From NCBI GenBank assembly GCA_023213315.1, contig JAKCPI010021903.1, positions 1 to 64,000 on the forward strand: 64,000 nucleotides of DNA. Reading direction: 5' to 3'. Under the pieces are notes generated by a model. It saw only the letters and a program-made list of their open reading frames with translations, was not told where the DNA came from and searched no databases. Both the position numbers and the translations under genes were made by a program. Source of the DNA: Euborellia annulipes (lineage: Eukaryota > Arthropoda > Insecta > Dermaptera > Anisolabididae). Positions 9,486 through 20,255 of this stretch are shown here, piece after piece (the first letter of the stretch is position 1; the number at the start of each line of letters is the position of its first letter).

Positions 9486-10064
9486 GATATAATATCATAT
9501 TATTTTTACGTGTTTGGTTCTTGTTTGATTTTTTTTTTTGTTTAAGTTCATTATTTGTCATTCATCGTTGCTTTAATGGATTTTTAAGTAAAAATGTTTA
9601 AAAGCACTTATTTACCTACTCATTACATTAATATATAAAGACATGCGTATATATAAAGTACTTTAAAAAAAAAACAAAAAAAAAATTTCTAAAATAAAAT
9701 CCAAAGCACGATTTTACTATTTTTCTAATATGTATAAATCAAATAAATCCGATTCCTTTTTCGGGGATGACTGAAAAAAAAAAAGAAATATGACCAGCTT
9801 TTGTTGGATCGGCGGCATTTTTAGCTTTCAAAATAATAAGCATATTAATATTAAGATTTAAAGCCATCTATTGAATTTTGTTGTAATTGAAAGGAAATGA
9901 AAATAAAGTACGTTGGAATTAAAAACCAGGACCCCAACTTCCTCAAAGAGAAACCTGGTGGGAAAATTTTAAATATTATTAAAATTCTCTTATCTATATA
10001 TAGCACATTGGAAAGCATTAAGTTTTGTCGTGCCTTATAAAAAATCAAAGCCAATTAATTAAAA
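9486..10064. other. AT-rich DNA, nothing recognised
   Basis: A/T homopolymer runs and short shadow frames on both strands. No repeat end, splice pair or domain was found. Confidence 0.5.
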
Positions 10065-10139
10065 CTAGCCGTGCCGCCCGCCTGCGGCTCACTCTCGCCT
10101 TTTCTTAATTATGAAAAGAATTTTTTTTTTATTAAAAAA

Positions 10140-10396
10140 AAAAAAAAAAAAAAAAACACTCACACTTTTTTCTCATTCACACACATATACACACACTCTT
10201 TTCGGCAACTCAGGCCATTTAAGACTTTAAACGATACTTGTATGTTTAATATATATATTGGGGGTCCAGGCATTTTCATTTAAGCCATTTGGTATCCAAA
10301 TGCCTTAAATAAAATCATCGGACTGCCTGAGCTCCGAACCCGCGACTTTTGGTATACGAGGTTAGCACGCTAACCTCTACACCAAGCCCCGAGGTC
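10140..10396 (-). mobile_element. SINE-A, near full length
   Basis: tRNA-derived SINE. On the minus strand it has a head with A box (GCTTGGTGTAGAGGTTAGCG) and B box (GGTTCGGA), a body with GATTTTATTTAAG and a small hairpin (GCATTTGGATACCAAATG), then GCCGAAAAG, a TGTGTG-rich stretch and an A tail. It lies in the Helitron at 10065-10839. AAAAGAATTTTTT-like flanks suggest a target duplication. Confidence 0.8.
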
Positions 10397-10429
10397 CAAA
10401 AGAAATTTTTTTTTTAGTAATATTTAACA

Positions 10430-10585
10430 TTCACACTTTTTTCTCATTCGCATTCACATTTACACAGTCTTTTCGGCAACTTAGGCCATATAAGACTTGA
10501 CGATAACTGTTATTTCATGAAAATATCTGTTGGGGGTCCAGGCATTTCTATTTAAGCCATTTGGTATCCAAATGCTTGAGGATTT
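10430..10585 (-). mobile_element. SINE-A, 5'-truncated
   Basis: It contains the TG-rich 3' part, GCCGAAAAG, the hinge and the ATACCAAATGG hairpin, but the tRNA head is absent. It lies next to the copy at 10140-10396 in the same orientation. Confidence 0.75.
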
Positions 10586-10908
10586 GTTTACATTCATAGA
10601 ATATATAAATGCAAAGAATACATAGATATTTCTCTATACATTTTCTATGGGAGAAATAGTAACTTTAAGAATTTTTAACTCCAAAAGTTATAGGAATTTC
10701 GGGACCCGAGTATTTTTCTTGCACTCTCCATAACGACCTCTATAAGACTGCAAAATTTCTTTTCAAAATTCCAACGAGAAGTTGGAAATCAAATAGAGCG
10801 TGACAGACAGACGGACACTCCGCTATTATTATATATAGATAATTAAATCTCTCAAATGAAAAATAATAAAAATTGATTTATAATTAAATTTTTTATTTTT
10901 TTTTCCTT

Positions 10909-11128
10909 AGAGAGATCGGGGATGTGGCTCGGATTGGATCAAGACAGACAGACAGAGGGACACTCAGCCAATATATACCTAAGTCTATATAGATTTTTCC
11001 TAAGGGATAAGAGGGTTGCATTTTTATTATTAATTGCCTGAAACGAATTGACTGAAAGATTGGGGCATTTGATTAAGAAAAGACGAGTCCAGGGGACGAA
11101 GCCCGGCGAAAGCGGGAAGTGCGGTTAG
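10909..11128. mobile_element. Two Helitron fragments placed end to end
   Basis: 10909-10993 is a minus-strand 5' end (TCTATATAGACTTAGG, then GAGTGTCCCTCTGTCTG). 11030-11128 is a plus-strand 3' end with a CCCGGCGAAAGCGGG hairpin and TTAG in place of CTAG. It is either a rearranged element or two insertions. Confidence 0.5.
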
Positions 11129-11571
11129 TTATAAAAAAAAAAAAAAAGATTTTACTTATTATTGAAAGCAAGGGAATTTCAAAGGGTTGCAAAGGGCGGC
11201 AGCCAAGAGATGGTTTTGCACTTGCTATGAGGGAGGGAGATAATACTAAGAAGATAAAGGTACCCTCCTCCATCACCAAGGGCTGAATTCCTCTTCAGCT
11301 GGTATCTCCACCTTCTTATTATTATACGTAGATGAGACTAAATAGTCAAACAGAGAGAGAGAGAGCTTCCATCTTCTTTGAATCTACACAAAGGATCTAG
11401 GTATGGGGGTTTTCGTTTCGTTGCGGTTCGTTTAACCAAAGCTAATTTGTTTGAAAATTTACTCCTGGCTGGTTGTTGCCCTATTAAAATTATATTAACG
11501 AAAAAAAGAAGATTTCAATTCGTTTTGAAAAGTTGGGAAAAGAATTTCTATAATATTTTCAAAAAAAAAAA

Positions 11572-11700
11572 AATCTGGTGTGGCTGGTCGCACAGTACTT
11601 GGTAAGAGAAAGTTGCGTTCTGTGCATGGAACGTCAGATTTTTTTCTGACGACATATATTTAGTTCCGACGATATATTAGAATTCAAGTTGGAAAGTTTA
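11572..11700 (+). repeat. HPR-family 5' hairpin fragment
   Basis: ATCTGGTGTGGCTGGTCGCA, then GGTAAGAGAAAGTTGCG, then CAGATTTTTTTCTGACGACA and ATATATTTAG match the left end of the HPR family. The inner TTTCTCTTACC arm is lost. Confidence 0.7.
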
Positions 11701-11879
11701 TAAACATGGGAGAATACTTTTATTTTATTACCTAAGAGAAAGTAAAAAGAGACAGGAGACCTAATTAAATATTAAAAGACCATTGTCAGCAAATGCTCTA
11801 ATGGTAACAGAAAACAGAAGAGCTTAGCCCAGCACATTTCAATGACGAAAGCTTAAAACAAATTATACAATTTAAAATA

Positions 11880-12339
11880 CAACATCAACAAGGAAGACTC
11901 TCCCTTCCTACGCCCGTCACCTCTCCCCGGGGGCAAGATATAAACGCCCTAGGTCAGGTGGCCGAGAGGACTTACATTCAGAACCTCGTGTACACCGAAT
12001 CCTTGTCGGTCGGAGGTCTGGTCGTTTGGGGTCTGGTTGATTGAGGTCTGATCTTGGGGTCCTATTTGGAATTAGAACATTCGATCTATCCTATGGTACT
12101 TCGGCCCAGTCCCATTGTCCTATAGACAATCTTCTTATCATCTCTCCATCCTATCATCACTCCAATCTATAAACCGTCACATCACCTTTACTCTTTTTAC
12201 TTTCTCGTACCCTATATATGAAATATACTTCCAATATCCCGGGACTTGCAAGTGTCCTCACAACTCACATCAAAAAGTGCCCTTACAATCAATTTGACCT
12301 ATATGGGCACAACATTAAATGGTGCCAGCGGTGAGCAAA
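11880..12339. other. GC-richer unique DNA, possible LTR-like remnant
   Basis: No gene is recognised. TGGTGCCAGCGGTG at 12320-12333, just after CACAACA, could be a primer-binding site next to an LTR end. No second LTR or polyprotein frame is visible, so the reading is weak. Confidence 0.2.
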
Positions 12340-12695
12340 ACACTTCCTATGAAGTACAAGAGGAAAGTGTCTTCAGAATATTTCAATGGCAAAATGAGAA
12401 TATACATTTCAAAGAGCATCTAAAAATTAATTAATCAAAATCGTTGGAGCTAATTTTGAGAAAATTGAAATAGTACCCCATCAGTAAAGTACTAGTTCTC
12501 TTTGGCCGATTTTGTTCAAAAGCTTCGGGGGGTTCTTAAATATAAATTTCAACCTCATGTCGCAATTCGTTCTTGAGATATTTTGTTCACAGTTAGATCA
12601 TTTTGTGGGTTTAAGGTGAATTTCTATTAAAAATATTTTACATAATTAATGCAATACTTTCTATATATTAACTAATATAGGTAAGAGAAAGTAAA
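12340..12695 (+). repeat. HPR-family 3' body fragment
   Basis: It shares the ordered blocks TCCTATGAAGTACAAGAG, AGTGTCTTCAGA, AAAGAGCATCTAAAA, TCAGTAAAGTACTAGT, GGCCGATTTTGTTCAAAAG and the terminal TAGGTAAGAGAAAGTAAA with the full copies at 23621-24620 and 62399-63564. Confidence 0.75.
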
Positions 12696-13089
12696 GTTGG
12701 TAATTATTATAATTTTCCAAGTCAAAATCGAAAACGAATGAAGAAGATATCTCTCGTTCGTTCCATTTATAGCTAGCTTAGCTAAGAGAGAGAGAATGGA
12801 ATATTTTAAATGGATTTTTGTTCTAAACTTCTCTTTAATTTTCTCAGATCATAATTTTAAACTTTCATACTATAGTAGCTAGCTAGCTAGCAAGCTAGGG
12901 CTGGCTATATCATTCGATAAAATAACATCTTGATATATGTAAATTGAAAGCAACAAACTAAGAATTAGAATGGAGTGTAAATTTGTTTTCAAGAATAGAA
13001 TTCAAATCTTTAATAATAACCTCTTGCTAGAAATAGGGATTTTTTAATGGAATAAATTTATCGGATCTGGAATGGATATTTTCGTATAT

Positions 13090-13904
13090 CTTAAGGTGCG
13101 CGTCTCGGGGTGCTAATTTTGGGAGTTTCCAGCGGCCACAATTTTGAAGCTATCGACCTCAAATATTTTTAAAATTAAAGCTATTTCATATATCTATAAC
13201 TTATAGAAGCCCTTTTTTTGATTTTCGAAAAAATAATTTTTTTTTTTATAGATTAATCGCATTTAATAAAATATATTTTTTTAAAAATTCGCTCTATAAG
13301 TTATAGATTATTAAATTAGTAATCATTGTGTTAAAAAATCATTAATTTTTCTTTTTCTTATCTTTCGGTAAATGTTGTGCACCGGCACATATTTTTTTGT
13401 GTAGAGATATATTTAGTTTCCCATAGCATCTTAGTTTCAAACTTGACCACGCGATTCATCGATGACGATGAGCTACGAATGCTTCCACATCAGTAGTGTG
13501 CTTCAAACAATTTTCACGAAAAATTTCACTGATATACTTTTTAAAGAGCATCTAATTAATAGATGATTTATGAATTTTAAACAAAATCGTTGAATCAAAT
13601 TATGAGAAAATCGCAAAAAACTGAAATAATACATCAGTAAAGTGTACTTCAAATGATTTCCACGAAAAATTTCACTGATATACTTTTTAAAGAGCATCTA
13701 AAAAATAGTTCATTTATGCATTTTAAACAAACTCGTTGGAGCGAATTTTGAAAAAATGGCAAAAAACTGAAAAAGTTCATCAGTAAAGTACAAGTACTTT
13801 TTGACCGATTTTGTTTAAAAGCTTATTTTCACGAGTTTGGGGGGTGCATAACTTAAATATAAAATTTCAACCTCCTAGCTCATTTTCTTCATGGTCAAAA
13901 ATGT

Positions 13905-13952
<48 letters not shown>

Positions 13953-13960
13953 CACTGACA
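13090..13960 (+). repeat. HPR-related composite repeat
   Basis: 13093-13235 (GTGCGCGTCTCGGGGTGC block) recurs inverted at 46055-46201. 13370-13440 is an HPR-type TTTCGGTAAATG and GAGATATATTTAG segment. 13441-13500 (ACGAATGCTTCCACATCAG) recurs at 50000-50050. Two HPR body segments follow, each carrying TCACTGATATACTTTTTAAA, and then a (CA)n tract at 13906-13944 placed as in the full copies. It is a mosaic or subfamily of HPR. Confidence 0.65.
13906..13944. repeat. (CA)n microsatellite
   Basis: About 19 CA units, located after the CAAATGTCC-like end of the HPR body, the same relative site as the (CA)74 at 63273. Confidence 0.9.
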
Positions 13961-14184
13961 TAAGTGCCCGCGGGCCTTAGTCCCCCACCCCTGCCCTAGC
14001 TCATTGTTTTTGATTTACGCGATTTCTTGTCTTATTTTTTTTAATACCCCTCTTCCCTCTGTCAGATTCTAATCGAGCAATAATGAATAGAAAATTCAAT
14101 AAAATATTATTAATGAAATTAGCCATTTGCTATGAAAAAACAAAGTTTTTTTTTTTAAGAAAAGCAGTCAGCCTGAATAATTAA

Positions 14185-14273
14185 TGATATTTTTTTTTCT
14201 TTGTTCTAGGTAAGCAGCTCCAAAGTTGCTCATTTGCTTTTCTCTCTCCCCACCTCCTCACCCTCAACTTTCG
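14185..14273 (+). promoter_or_regulatory. Ratchet-type splice site with a 64-nt RS-exon candidate
   Basis: TTTTTTTTTCTTTGTTCTAG (ending at 14209) runs directly into GTAAGCAG, so a strong 3' splice site abuts a 5' splice site. A second strong donor (TTTCG/GTAAGTC) lies 64 nt later at 14274. The 14210-14273 segment is open in two frames. This is the layout of recursive splice sites in long introns, and it suggests that a plus-strand gene spans this region. An ordinary 64-nt exon is the alternative. Confidence 0.5.
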
Positions 14274-14571
14274 GTAAGTCTATTCTATTGATTATTTAAT
14301 TTATAAGAAAAAAAGAAGGAACATTTCTTTCAATTATTATTTATTTTTTTTTTATTAATGTTTGAAAAAGAAGAAGAAAAATGGAGATGATAATTTCCAA
14401 AAAAAAAAAAAAAAAAAAATATTGTATATTGATTATCAATTAGAAAATTGTTTAAACAAAATCATTCACCGGTTATATGAAATTTGTGTTTGTTTTCAAT
14501 AAACATACAAATAAAAAAAAATAAAATAACACTCTGGGAGTGCTCAAGTTTTGAGTGTAATTAAAAGCACG

Positions 14572-14962
14572 CAGACACGCACACCTCAAACCCAACTGGC
14601 ACTCCGTGAAGTTACTTTATTTCCTATCTTTATCTCCTCCTCCTGCGTTCGTTTTTAATCCTTATTTCTGGTTCCTTGTAGCCAACCTCTACTATGCTAG
14701 AAAGTATATCCTAGTTTTACCCCTCAGCACCGACTCCTTTCGAGGAATGTGTATCTCTGAGAGGGAATTTTCTTTACGTCCCTTCCACAGGACGGGATGT
14801 CACAGCAACTCCCCGTGGAGGGCTTTTTCTGGTGAGATTTCAATCCAGAGTTGGATTTGGGGATTTGTTTAAGTTAAATAAATAGTTGATGAAAAAATCC
14901 CGCACGCCCAGGATCTTCTTTTTAGAAGGTGACACCCTAGCCCGCTACACCAGCGAGCCCCC
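14572..14962. mobile_element. Family F repeat with tRNA-like end
   Basis: 14580-14735 shares the order CACACCTCAAACCC, GTGAAGTTAC, TCCTCCTCCTGCGTTC, CCAACCTCT and CTATGCTAG with copies at 27520, 50120 and 61990 (inverted). 14885-14962 contains a tRNA-like segment on the minus strand (GCTGGTGTAGCGGGCTAGGG). Frames through it are not supported as genes. Confidence 0.55.
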
Positions 14963-15190
14963 TATCTAATTATGTCAAAAATTCAGTTGGAAATTAATAA
15001 TTTTGTCGACTAATAATTGTGGGATTACCAACCGTAGGCTCTATTTGAAACATTTTGTAGTTATATATGAAAATTGTAAAATTAAAAAGTTTATTATCAA
15101 TATATAACTTGAATCAAATATTCAAGCATTTTTATTTCTATATTTTAATAATTAATAACAAAATGTGTCAACAGGAGCGTAAATTTTAAA

Positions 15191-15884
15191 AATCGAAGGA
15201 TCTCAAACCAGGTGATTCAATTTCAGGTTAATTACACAGATTCCAGGTTAGAGGAGTTGGACGTCTCAATTTTCAAATAAGGAAACACAATTTCTCTTTT
15301 CTCATTCACACTCACACTCACACACACATTCACACTGTCTTTTCGGCAGCTCAGGCCATATAAGACATTTACGATAACCGTTATTTATGAATTTATATAT
15401 ATTAGGGTCCAGGCATTTTTATTTAAGCCATCTGGTATCCAGATGGCTTAAATAAAATCATCGGACTGCCTGGGGTCCGAACCCGCGACGTTTGGTATAT
15501 GGGGTTAGCACGCTAACCTCTACACCACGCCCCGTGGGCAATTTCTCTTTTTTTTTAATTAAACATTTATTGGCAAACATAAGTTTCGTCCTATTAGACA
15601 TCATCTGGGCCTTTAAATAACATTATCTTAAACACATCTTTCACACAAATGGATAGTGTTTTATTAAATATAACAATTTTTCTGTTCTGAAAGATTTTTG
15701 TATGATGGTGAAAGATGTGTTTAAGATAATCTGATTTGCAGGCCCTGATGATGTCTAATAGGACGAAACTTATGTTTGTGCATCAAGTTGGCCAATAAAT
15801 TAAAAAAATAAGAGAAATTGTGTTTCCTTATAAAATAGAGACGTCCAACTCCTCTAACCTGGAATCTGTGTGATTAATCTGAAA
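15191..15884. mobile_element. Foldback element split by a SINE (12-bp TSD)
   Basis: The left arm (15222-15653, minus the SINE) and right arm (15701-15884) are reverse complements over about 180 bp. GTAAATTTTAAA lies on both sides (15179-15190 and 15885-15896). Each arm holds a hammerhead-like core. At 15745-15769 on plus it reads CTGATGA-T-GTC...GAC-GAAAC, and the minus-strand copy near 15582-15610 has AGATGA in its place. This is the same class as the elements at 8304 and 8648. Confidence 0.8.
15301..15538 (-). mobile_element. SINE-A, full length
   Basis: A complete tRNA-like head, hairpin, GCCGAAAAG block and TG-rich tail on the minus strand. CAATTTCTCTTTT on both sides (15288-15300 and 15539-15551) is a perfect 13-bp target duplication. 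It sits inside the left arm of the foldback 15191-15884 and is therefore younger than it. Confidence 0.9.
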
Positions 15885-15945
15885 GTAAATTTTAAACGTT
15901 ATAATAAACTCATACTATAGGCGTTTCATCCTTTTGACTTAGGCC

Positions 15946-16148
15946 CAGGGCCGGAACTACGAGATTTTGTAGTGGGGGCAAAATTTAATTTGCCGCCCCC
16001 TCCTTAAAATTTTCTAAATTAAATTCATATCATTTTACCTTTTTTTTAGTAAATCTTTCTTTAATTGCCGCCCCCTGATATCTGCCGCCCCCTGATATCT
16101 GCCCTCCGGGGCACATGCACCCACTGCCCCCCTCTAGATCCGGCCCTG
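15946..16148. mobile_element. hAT-like MITE
   Basis: The ends CAGGGCCGGAACT and (reverse complement) CAGGGCCGGATCT form terminal repeats. The flanks CTTAGGCC and TTTAGGCC form an 8-bp target duplication with one mismatch, as in hAT. The inside is AT-rich with C-rich ends and two copies of TGCCGCCCCCTGATATC. There is no ORF. Confidence 0.8.
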
Positions 16149-17060
16149 TTTAGGCCTATATTTACTAGCACCAGTTACGAGACTATTGTCAATGCTTTCC
16201 AAAGGGACATTTTTGAATATTGAGGGATTTTTTGAGCATTCCTCATTTGGAGTTTTGGGGACCCGACTATTTTTCCTGTACTCTATCTTTTAGAGAATCC
16301 TCTATCTTTTAATTATTTTTTCCAAGGTCTTTTTCGACCTCTGAGGGCACTTTTTTTAATATTATTTTATTTAACTCTTTTTTAGTTTTTGTTATAAAAT
16401 ATTAATACATTTGAGTTATATACATATAAGATATACATGTACAGGATAGAATAAGTCAATTTGTTTTTAATAAGAGAAATTTTGATTATAACATTTCCCC
16501 CTCTCTTTTTTTGATCGGCCGCAATTTTGAAATTAATTGAAATTCAAAGATGAGACATCGAATATTGCATTGTCACGGGAGTTACATATGTGTATAAAAT
16601 TTCAAAGCTCTAGATTAACTAGAAGTAGTAATTTCGATTGGCAGATTTGTTGAAAAAAAAAAAAAAAAAAAAAAAAAACGTTAAAGCAAGTTAATAAAAG
16701 CGTTGTAAAAATAGCAAACATGACTCTACAGGACGGTCGGTTTCCTTTCCAGATTATCAGGAAAGTTCTGCAACTTTGATTGCATAAATAAATATGATAA
16801 TTATAATAAAAGCAATTTTAGCATAGAGCATATGTAATTAAGTTGAAAGCATTTAAATTCAAAGTGAATTTAACTAGAAGTAACAAAAGCAAAAAAAAAA
16901 AAAAACATCTCGCGAGACATTAGATTAATAACTTAATAAAATGAAGTGAAATTGGACTTGAATTGTCAACAGAAGGGGAAGGCGCTATTGACAGCTTTTG
17001 ACAAATCGAATCCCAAACGTGTCGGAAATGGAGAAATATTGATGAGGAAATCTTTAAAAA

Positions 17061-17098
17061 GATGTGTGTGTATGTGTGTGTGTGTGTGTGTGTGTGTT
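17061..17098. repeat. (TG)n microsatellite
   Basis: TGTGTGTGTATGTGTG and onward, with a short CA run (17131-17144) about 30 bp later that can pair with it. Frames here on both strands are artefacts. Confidence 0.85.
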
Positions 17099-17559
17099 GT
17101 CTCTCTATTGAATTTTTCTTCTTTTTTTTTGCACACACACACAAGAGCGAAAAATTTTCAATGTTTAATCAAAATTTGAATTTTTTTTTGTGTTGCTAAG
17201 AGGAAACTTGAAAATGGAGGAAAAAAAATGTTTTTTTTTATTCTTCCTGAAAAGTATTATTATTTTTTTTTTTTAAAGAAAAGTATTTTTTTATTGTGTG
17301 TATTGAATCTAAAAAGTTGAAAAGAATATTAAAAGTATACAAGGAGATAACGACACACACACAAATATAAACAAATGATTTACATATTGATTTGCTTTTG
17401 TTGTTGAGTCATCAACGAACTCCTACTGATAATTCTGTCTGTTGAAAAAAAGATTTTAGATTTTTTTTCATTTTTAATCTTTTAAAGCGGTTATACAGGT
17501 AACTGCACACTTGACAAGCATGCATGTGCAATCTTTTTGCACAAATTTCCTTCGGCACA

Positions 17560-17750
17560 AGTATTTCTTGTTATCTTCAAATAAATAACCTTCCAAGTTT
17601 GACATTTTCAGATTAATTTTCGGCATAAGCTGTTTCTTGCACAAGCATACTTGTGCCGAAGAAAATTTGTGCAAGAAACAGCTTATGCCGAAAATTAATC
17701 TGAAAATGTCAAACTTGGAAGGTTATTTATTTGAAGATAACAAGAAATAC
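17560..17750. repeat. Near-perfect inverted repeat inside the THAP element
   Basis: GAAACAGCTTATGCCG, TGACATTTTCAG-type and TTATTTATTTGAAGATAAC blocks on the two arms (17560-17640 and 17664-17750) are reverse complements over about 80 bp. The transcript would form a long hairpin. The minus-strand ORF here is a by-product. Confidence 0.8.
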
Positions 17751-18095
17751 TCACTTGCTTTAAACAGAGACAATAAATATTAATATTTAAATTGAAATTT
17801 TAAATGAATTAATATATATTAAATAAATATCAAATGTCAAGACGTCTATTGGGATCTTTAGCATTTCAATACGCTACCTGGTGGCTTAAAGTCGAACTAG
17901 CCATTGTAGGATAAACCTTCATACGTTTAACGTGATATAAGGGACAAGAACATTTAAACATCTGATATAATTGCATTATTTAAAAAAAAAGTTTTAATCC
18001 ACGAGTAAACATTATTGTTAGATTAATAAATAATACATACATACACTAATATATTCACAAATATTAAATTTTCTCCTTATAAAATTGAAAGTAAT

Positions 18096-18188
18096 GTGTA
18101 TCTATTTTGTGTTTATGGGTGTAAAAGTCATGCATCTAAGCATGAAACAGTTCGATTTCATTCTTTTCCAAAAAAAAAGACAGTATAG
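18096..18188 (+). pseudogene. THAP zinc-finger N-terminal remnant
   Basis: The frame reads C-V-Y-G-C, a basic stretch, then R-F-H-S-F-P-K-K-K and stops at TAG (18186-18188). C-x3-C followed at the usual distance by FHxFP is the start of a THAP (C2CH) DNA-binding domain, as found in P-element transposases and host THAP proteins. The later C-x2-H half and any catalytic domain are absent, so it is decayed. Confidence 0.65.
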
Positions 18189-19397
18189 TGAAAATTATAA
18201 ATAATTTTATTGTAGAAGAATCAATCTATCAGATTTAGAAACCTTCTTTTAATTTTTGCCTCTATCTTTTTCTTGTTTTTCTCCAAAACAATTGTGCTCG
18301 AGCAAAGGCCTCTCATATCGTATTTTTTTAAGAGCTGATTTATGTGGTGCACTCCAAACACATTTTTTGTCTGTACACGTGATATTTTTTGAATCTTCTA
18401 AATTATTTTTGTAAGTACAAAAAAAAAAATTATTAATTTTATATTTAATTACCGGTATTAATTTTTTAGTTAATTTATCATTTAATTATCTTGTATTTAT
18501 TAATTCAATAAAATATTTCAAACACTTTTTGGCTAACATCATATCAGATATCATAAATAGCGGTTACAGAATATAAGTACAGCCCCAAATGTGCTTGCAG
18601 GTACTTCCTAATCCAGCCTTATACGAGCATCCATCCCAATTGTTATTATTATTATAAAATTTGATCATTTATTTCATGAAATTCTTCTCGTAAACTTGTT
18701 GTTTGTAAACAGAAAGCAAGAATTTGGTCTGTCATTGAAACTGTCATTACTATTACTCACTTTAAAACATGACCAGGATCAATAATATTGTCTCCACAAA
18801 TAAAATTTCTATTAGTAAGTATGGCAGAAGAAAACTTACAAATTTCCTGTATCGTCACACCCATTTTTTATTTTTAATTAAACTTTTTTGTCTCATAAAA
18901 CACGAGTACTTGCGTATCAGCTCAGCCATTCAATCCTACAATCGCTAGTTCATTTTTTGCCACCAGGTGAAGCCACGCCTCTCCCATAGATCCCAATAGG
19001 CGGAGAGTTTTGCTTGTGCATGATAAAATTCAATCGAGCATCAAGTGGCTTGCACAATTAAAATGCTTGCACAAAATTTCTCCTAAAGACGCTACAGTTT
19101 GCTTGCACGTCAAGTTTACTGTTACGTATGCAGCCGCCTTTAGATGTAAAACCTGTTAGTTATATTAATGAGAGTGTAAAATGGCTTAATTAATTGTAAT
19201 GAAAGTAGATGCTCAGCCAGGAGAATAAAAAATTATTTACATTATTTTGGTTGACATTTTGGATCTCAATCGCGCCTTTCTTAGGAACCAAAGGTTGTGT
19301 TATAAATCACACATAGATGTTACTGCGTAATATATCACAACCTTTGGTCCCGAAGAAGAGCGTGATTGGAGTCCTAAATGTCGACCTTCCTTACGAT

Positions 19398-19665
19398 CAA
19401 GGGCGGATCCAGAGGTGTTTCTCGGGGGGGGGGGGGTAATCTGGTGTGACTCGTCGCACAGCACACTATTTTTTCTTAATTTCGGTAATTTAAAAGGCGC
19501 ATTCTGTACTTGTTTGCCAGAATATAAATACAAATCAAATTTTTAAGTATTAATTTTTAAAATTTTACATTACAAATAAATTTTTTTTTCGAAAAAAGTA
19601 TTTTTTTTTTTCAAATCTCGGGGGGGATTACCCCTTTTACCCCCCCCCCCCTGTATCCGTCCTTG
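19398..19665. mobile_element. hAT-like MITE holding an HPR piece
   Basis: The ends CAAGGGCGGATCCAG and (reverse complement) CAAGGACGGATACAG are flanked by CTTACGAT and TTTACGAT (8-bp duplication with one mismatch). G- and C-runs lie just inside each end. 19439-19515 inside it is an HPR hairpin segment (CTGGTGTGACTCGTCGCAC). Confidence 0.75.
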
Positions 19666-19685
19666 TTTACGATATATTAATGAGT

Positions 19686-19845
19686 TTTTACTTTCTCTTA
19701 CCCTATACGGTATATGAAATATATAGATAGAGAAAGTTTTGCGATCATGTCAAAAATTTGATGTCGAGATTTTGATGGATATAGGTCTACATATTTTGAG
19801 AATATATGTTGTGCTGTGCGCCAGTCACACCAGATTTTTTACATT
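19686..19845 (-). repeat. HPR copy deleted in the middle
   Basis: It holds the terminal hairpin (TACTTTCTCTTACC ... AGAGAAAGT) and GATGTCGAGATTTTGATGG, then joins directly to the opposite end (GTGCTGTGCGCCAGTCACAC). The central 0.8 kb is gone. This confirms that both ends belong to one element. Confidence 0.7.
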
Positions 19846-20255
19846 GTTATACTACAATTGATTATGAAACAAGAGACAAGTCTCTACTCCAAGTGGCAGG
19901 CAGTTAAAGTCAAATTCAACAAAGTTCAATATTTGTTATTAACTCAACGTATATAAAGTTATATTTTATTAAATAAAAAAAATAAAAAAAATAAAAATAA
20001 ACAAATTGTAAAGTTTGAGCTTCCAATTAGAAGAGGGTTCGTTATATTAGTCTATTTGAATGCTCTTGAAAGCAATTCAAACTCCACCTCTAGTAACTGT
20101 ACCACCATACCTTAAAATCCATCCTTGAAGCACCACCCTTGAATAAATACCTTGCATATATTTTAATACAACACGTATACCTACTCAAAATTGACTTTTC
20201 TCTTAATTGCCTCTCGAGACGGCGCTCGCTCGTGTTGACTTTAGTTTTCACGAAA

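Larger units (their letters stand above)
10065..10839 (-). mobile_element. Non-autonomous Helitron carrying two SINEs
   Basis: Read on the minus strand it starts TCTATATATAATAATAGCGG (preceded by A) and ends with a GC-rich hairpin and CTAG (followed by T), as Helitrons do. The 5' region (GTGTCCGTCTGTCTGTC, then CCCGAAATTCCTATAACTTT) matches the complete copy at 21437-21841. SINE-A copies at 10140-10396 and 10430-10585 inflate it from about 0.4 to 0.78 kb. Confidence 0.8.
17487..19141 (+). mobile_element. 1.65-kb THAP-bearing DNA transposon
   Basis: The ends GCGGTTATACAGGTAACTGC and (reverse complement) GGCTGCATACGTAACAG, each followed by CTTGAC and GCAAGC-type motifs, are imperfect terminal repeats. 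A second inverted pair (CTATTGGGATCT ... TGTAGGAT) lies at 17845-17920 and 18930-19000. A third, very strong one lies at 17560-17750. A THAP-type zinc-finger remnant lies at 18096-18188. 55566-55986 is a shortened relative with the same ends. The THAP domain suggests P-element kin. Confidence 0.65.

Noticed and set aside
12300..12340. LTR end plus primer-binding site
   Set aside because: TGGTGCCAGCGGTG is suggestive, but there is no second LTR and no known tRNA match that I can verify.
14606..14872. 88-residue ORF with a hydrophobic start resembling a signal peptide
   Set aside because: It lies within a dispersed repeat (family F) whose other copies do not keep the frame.
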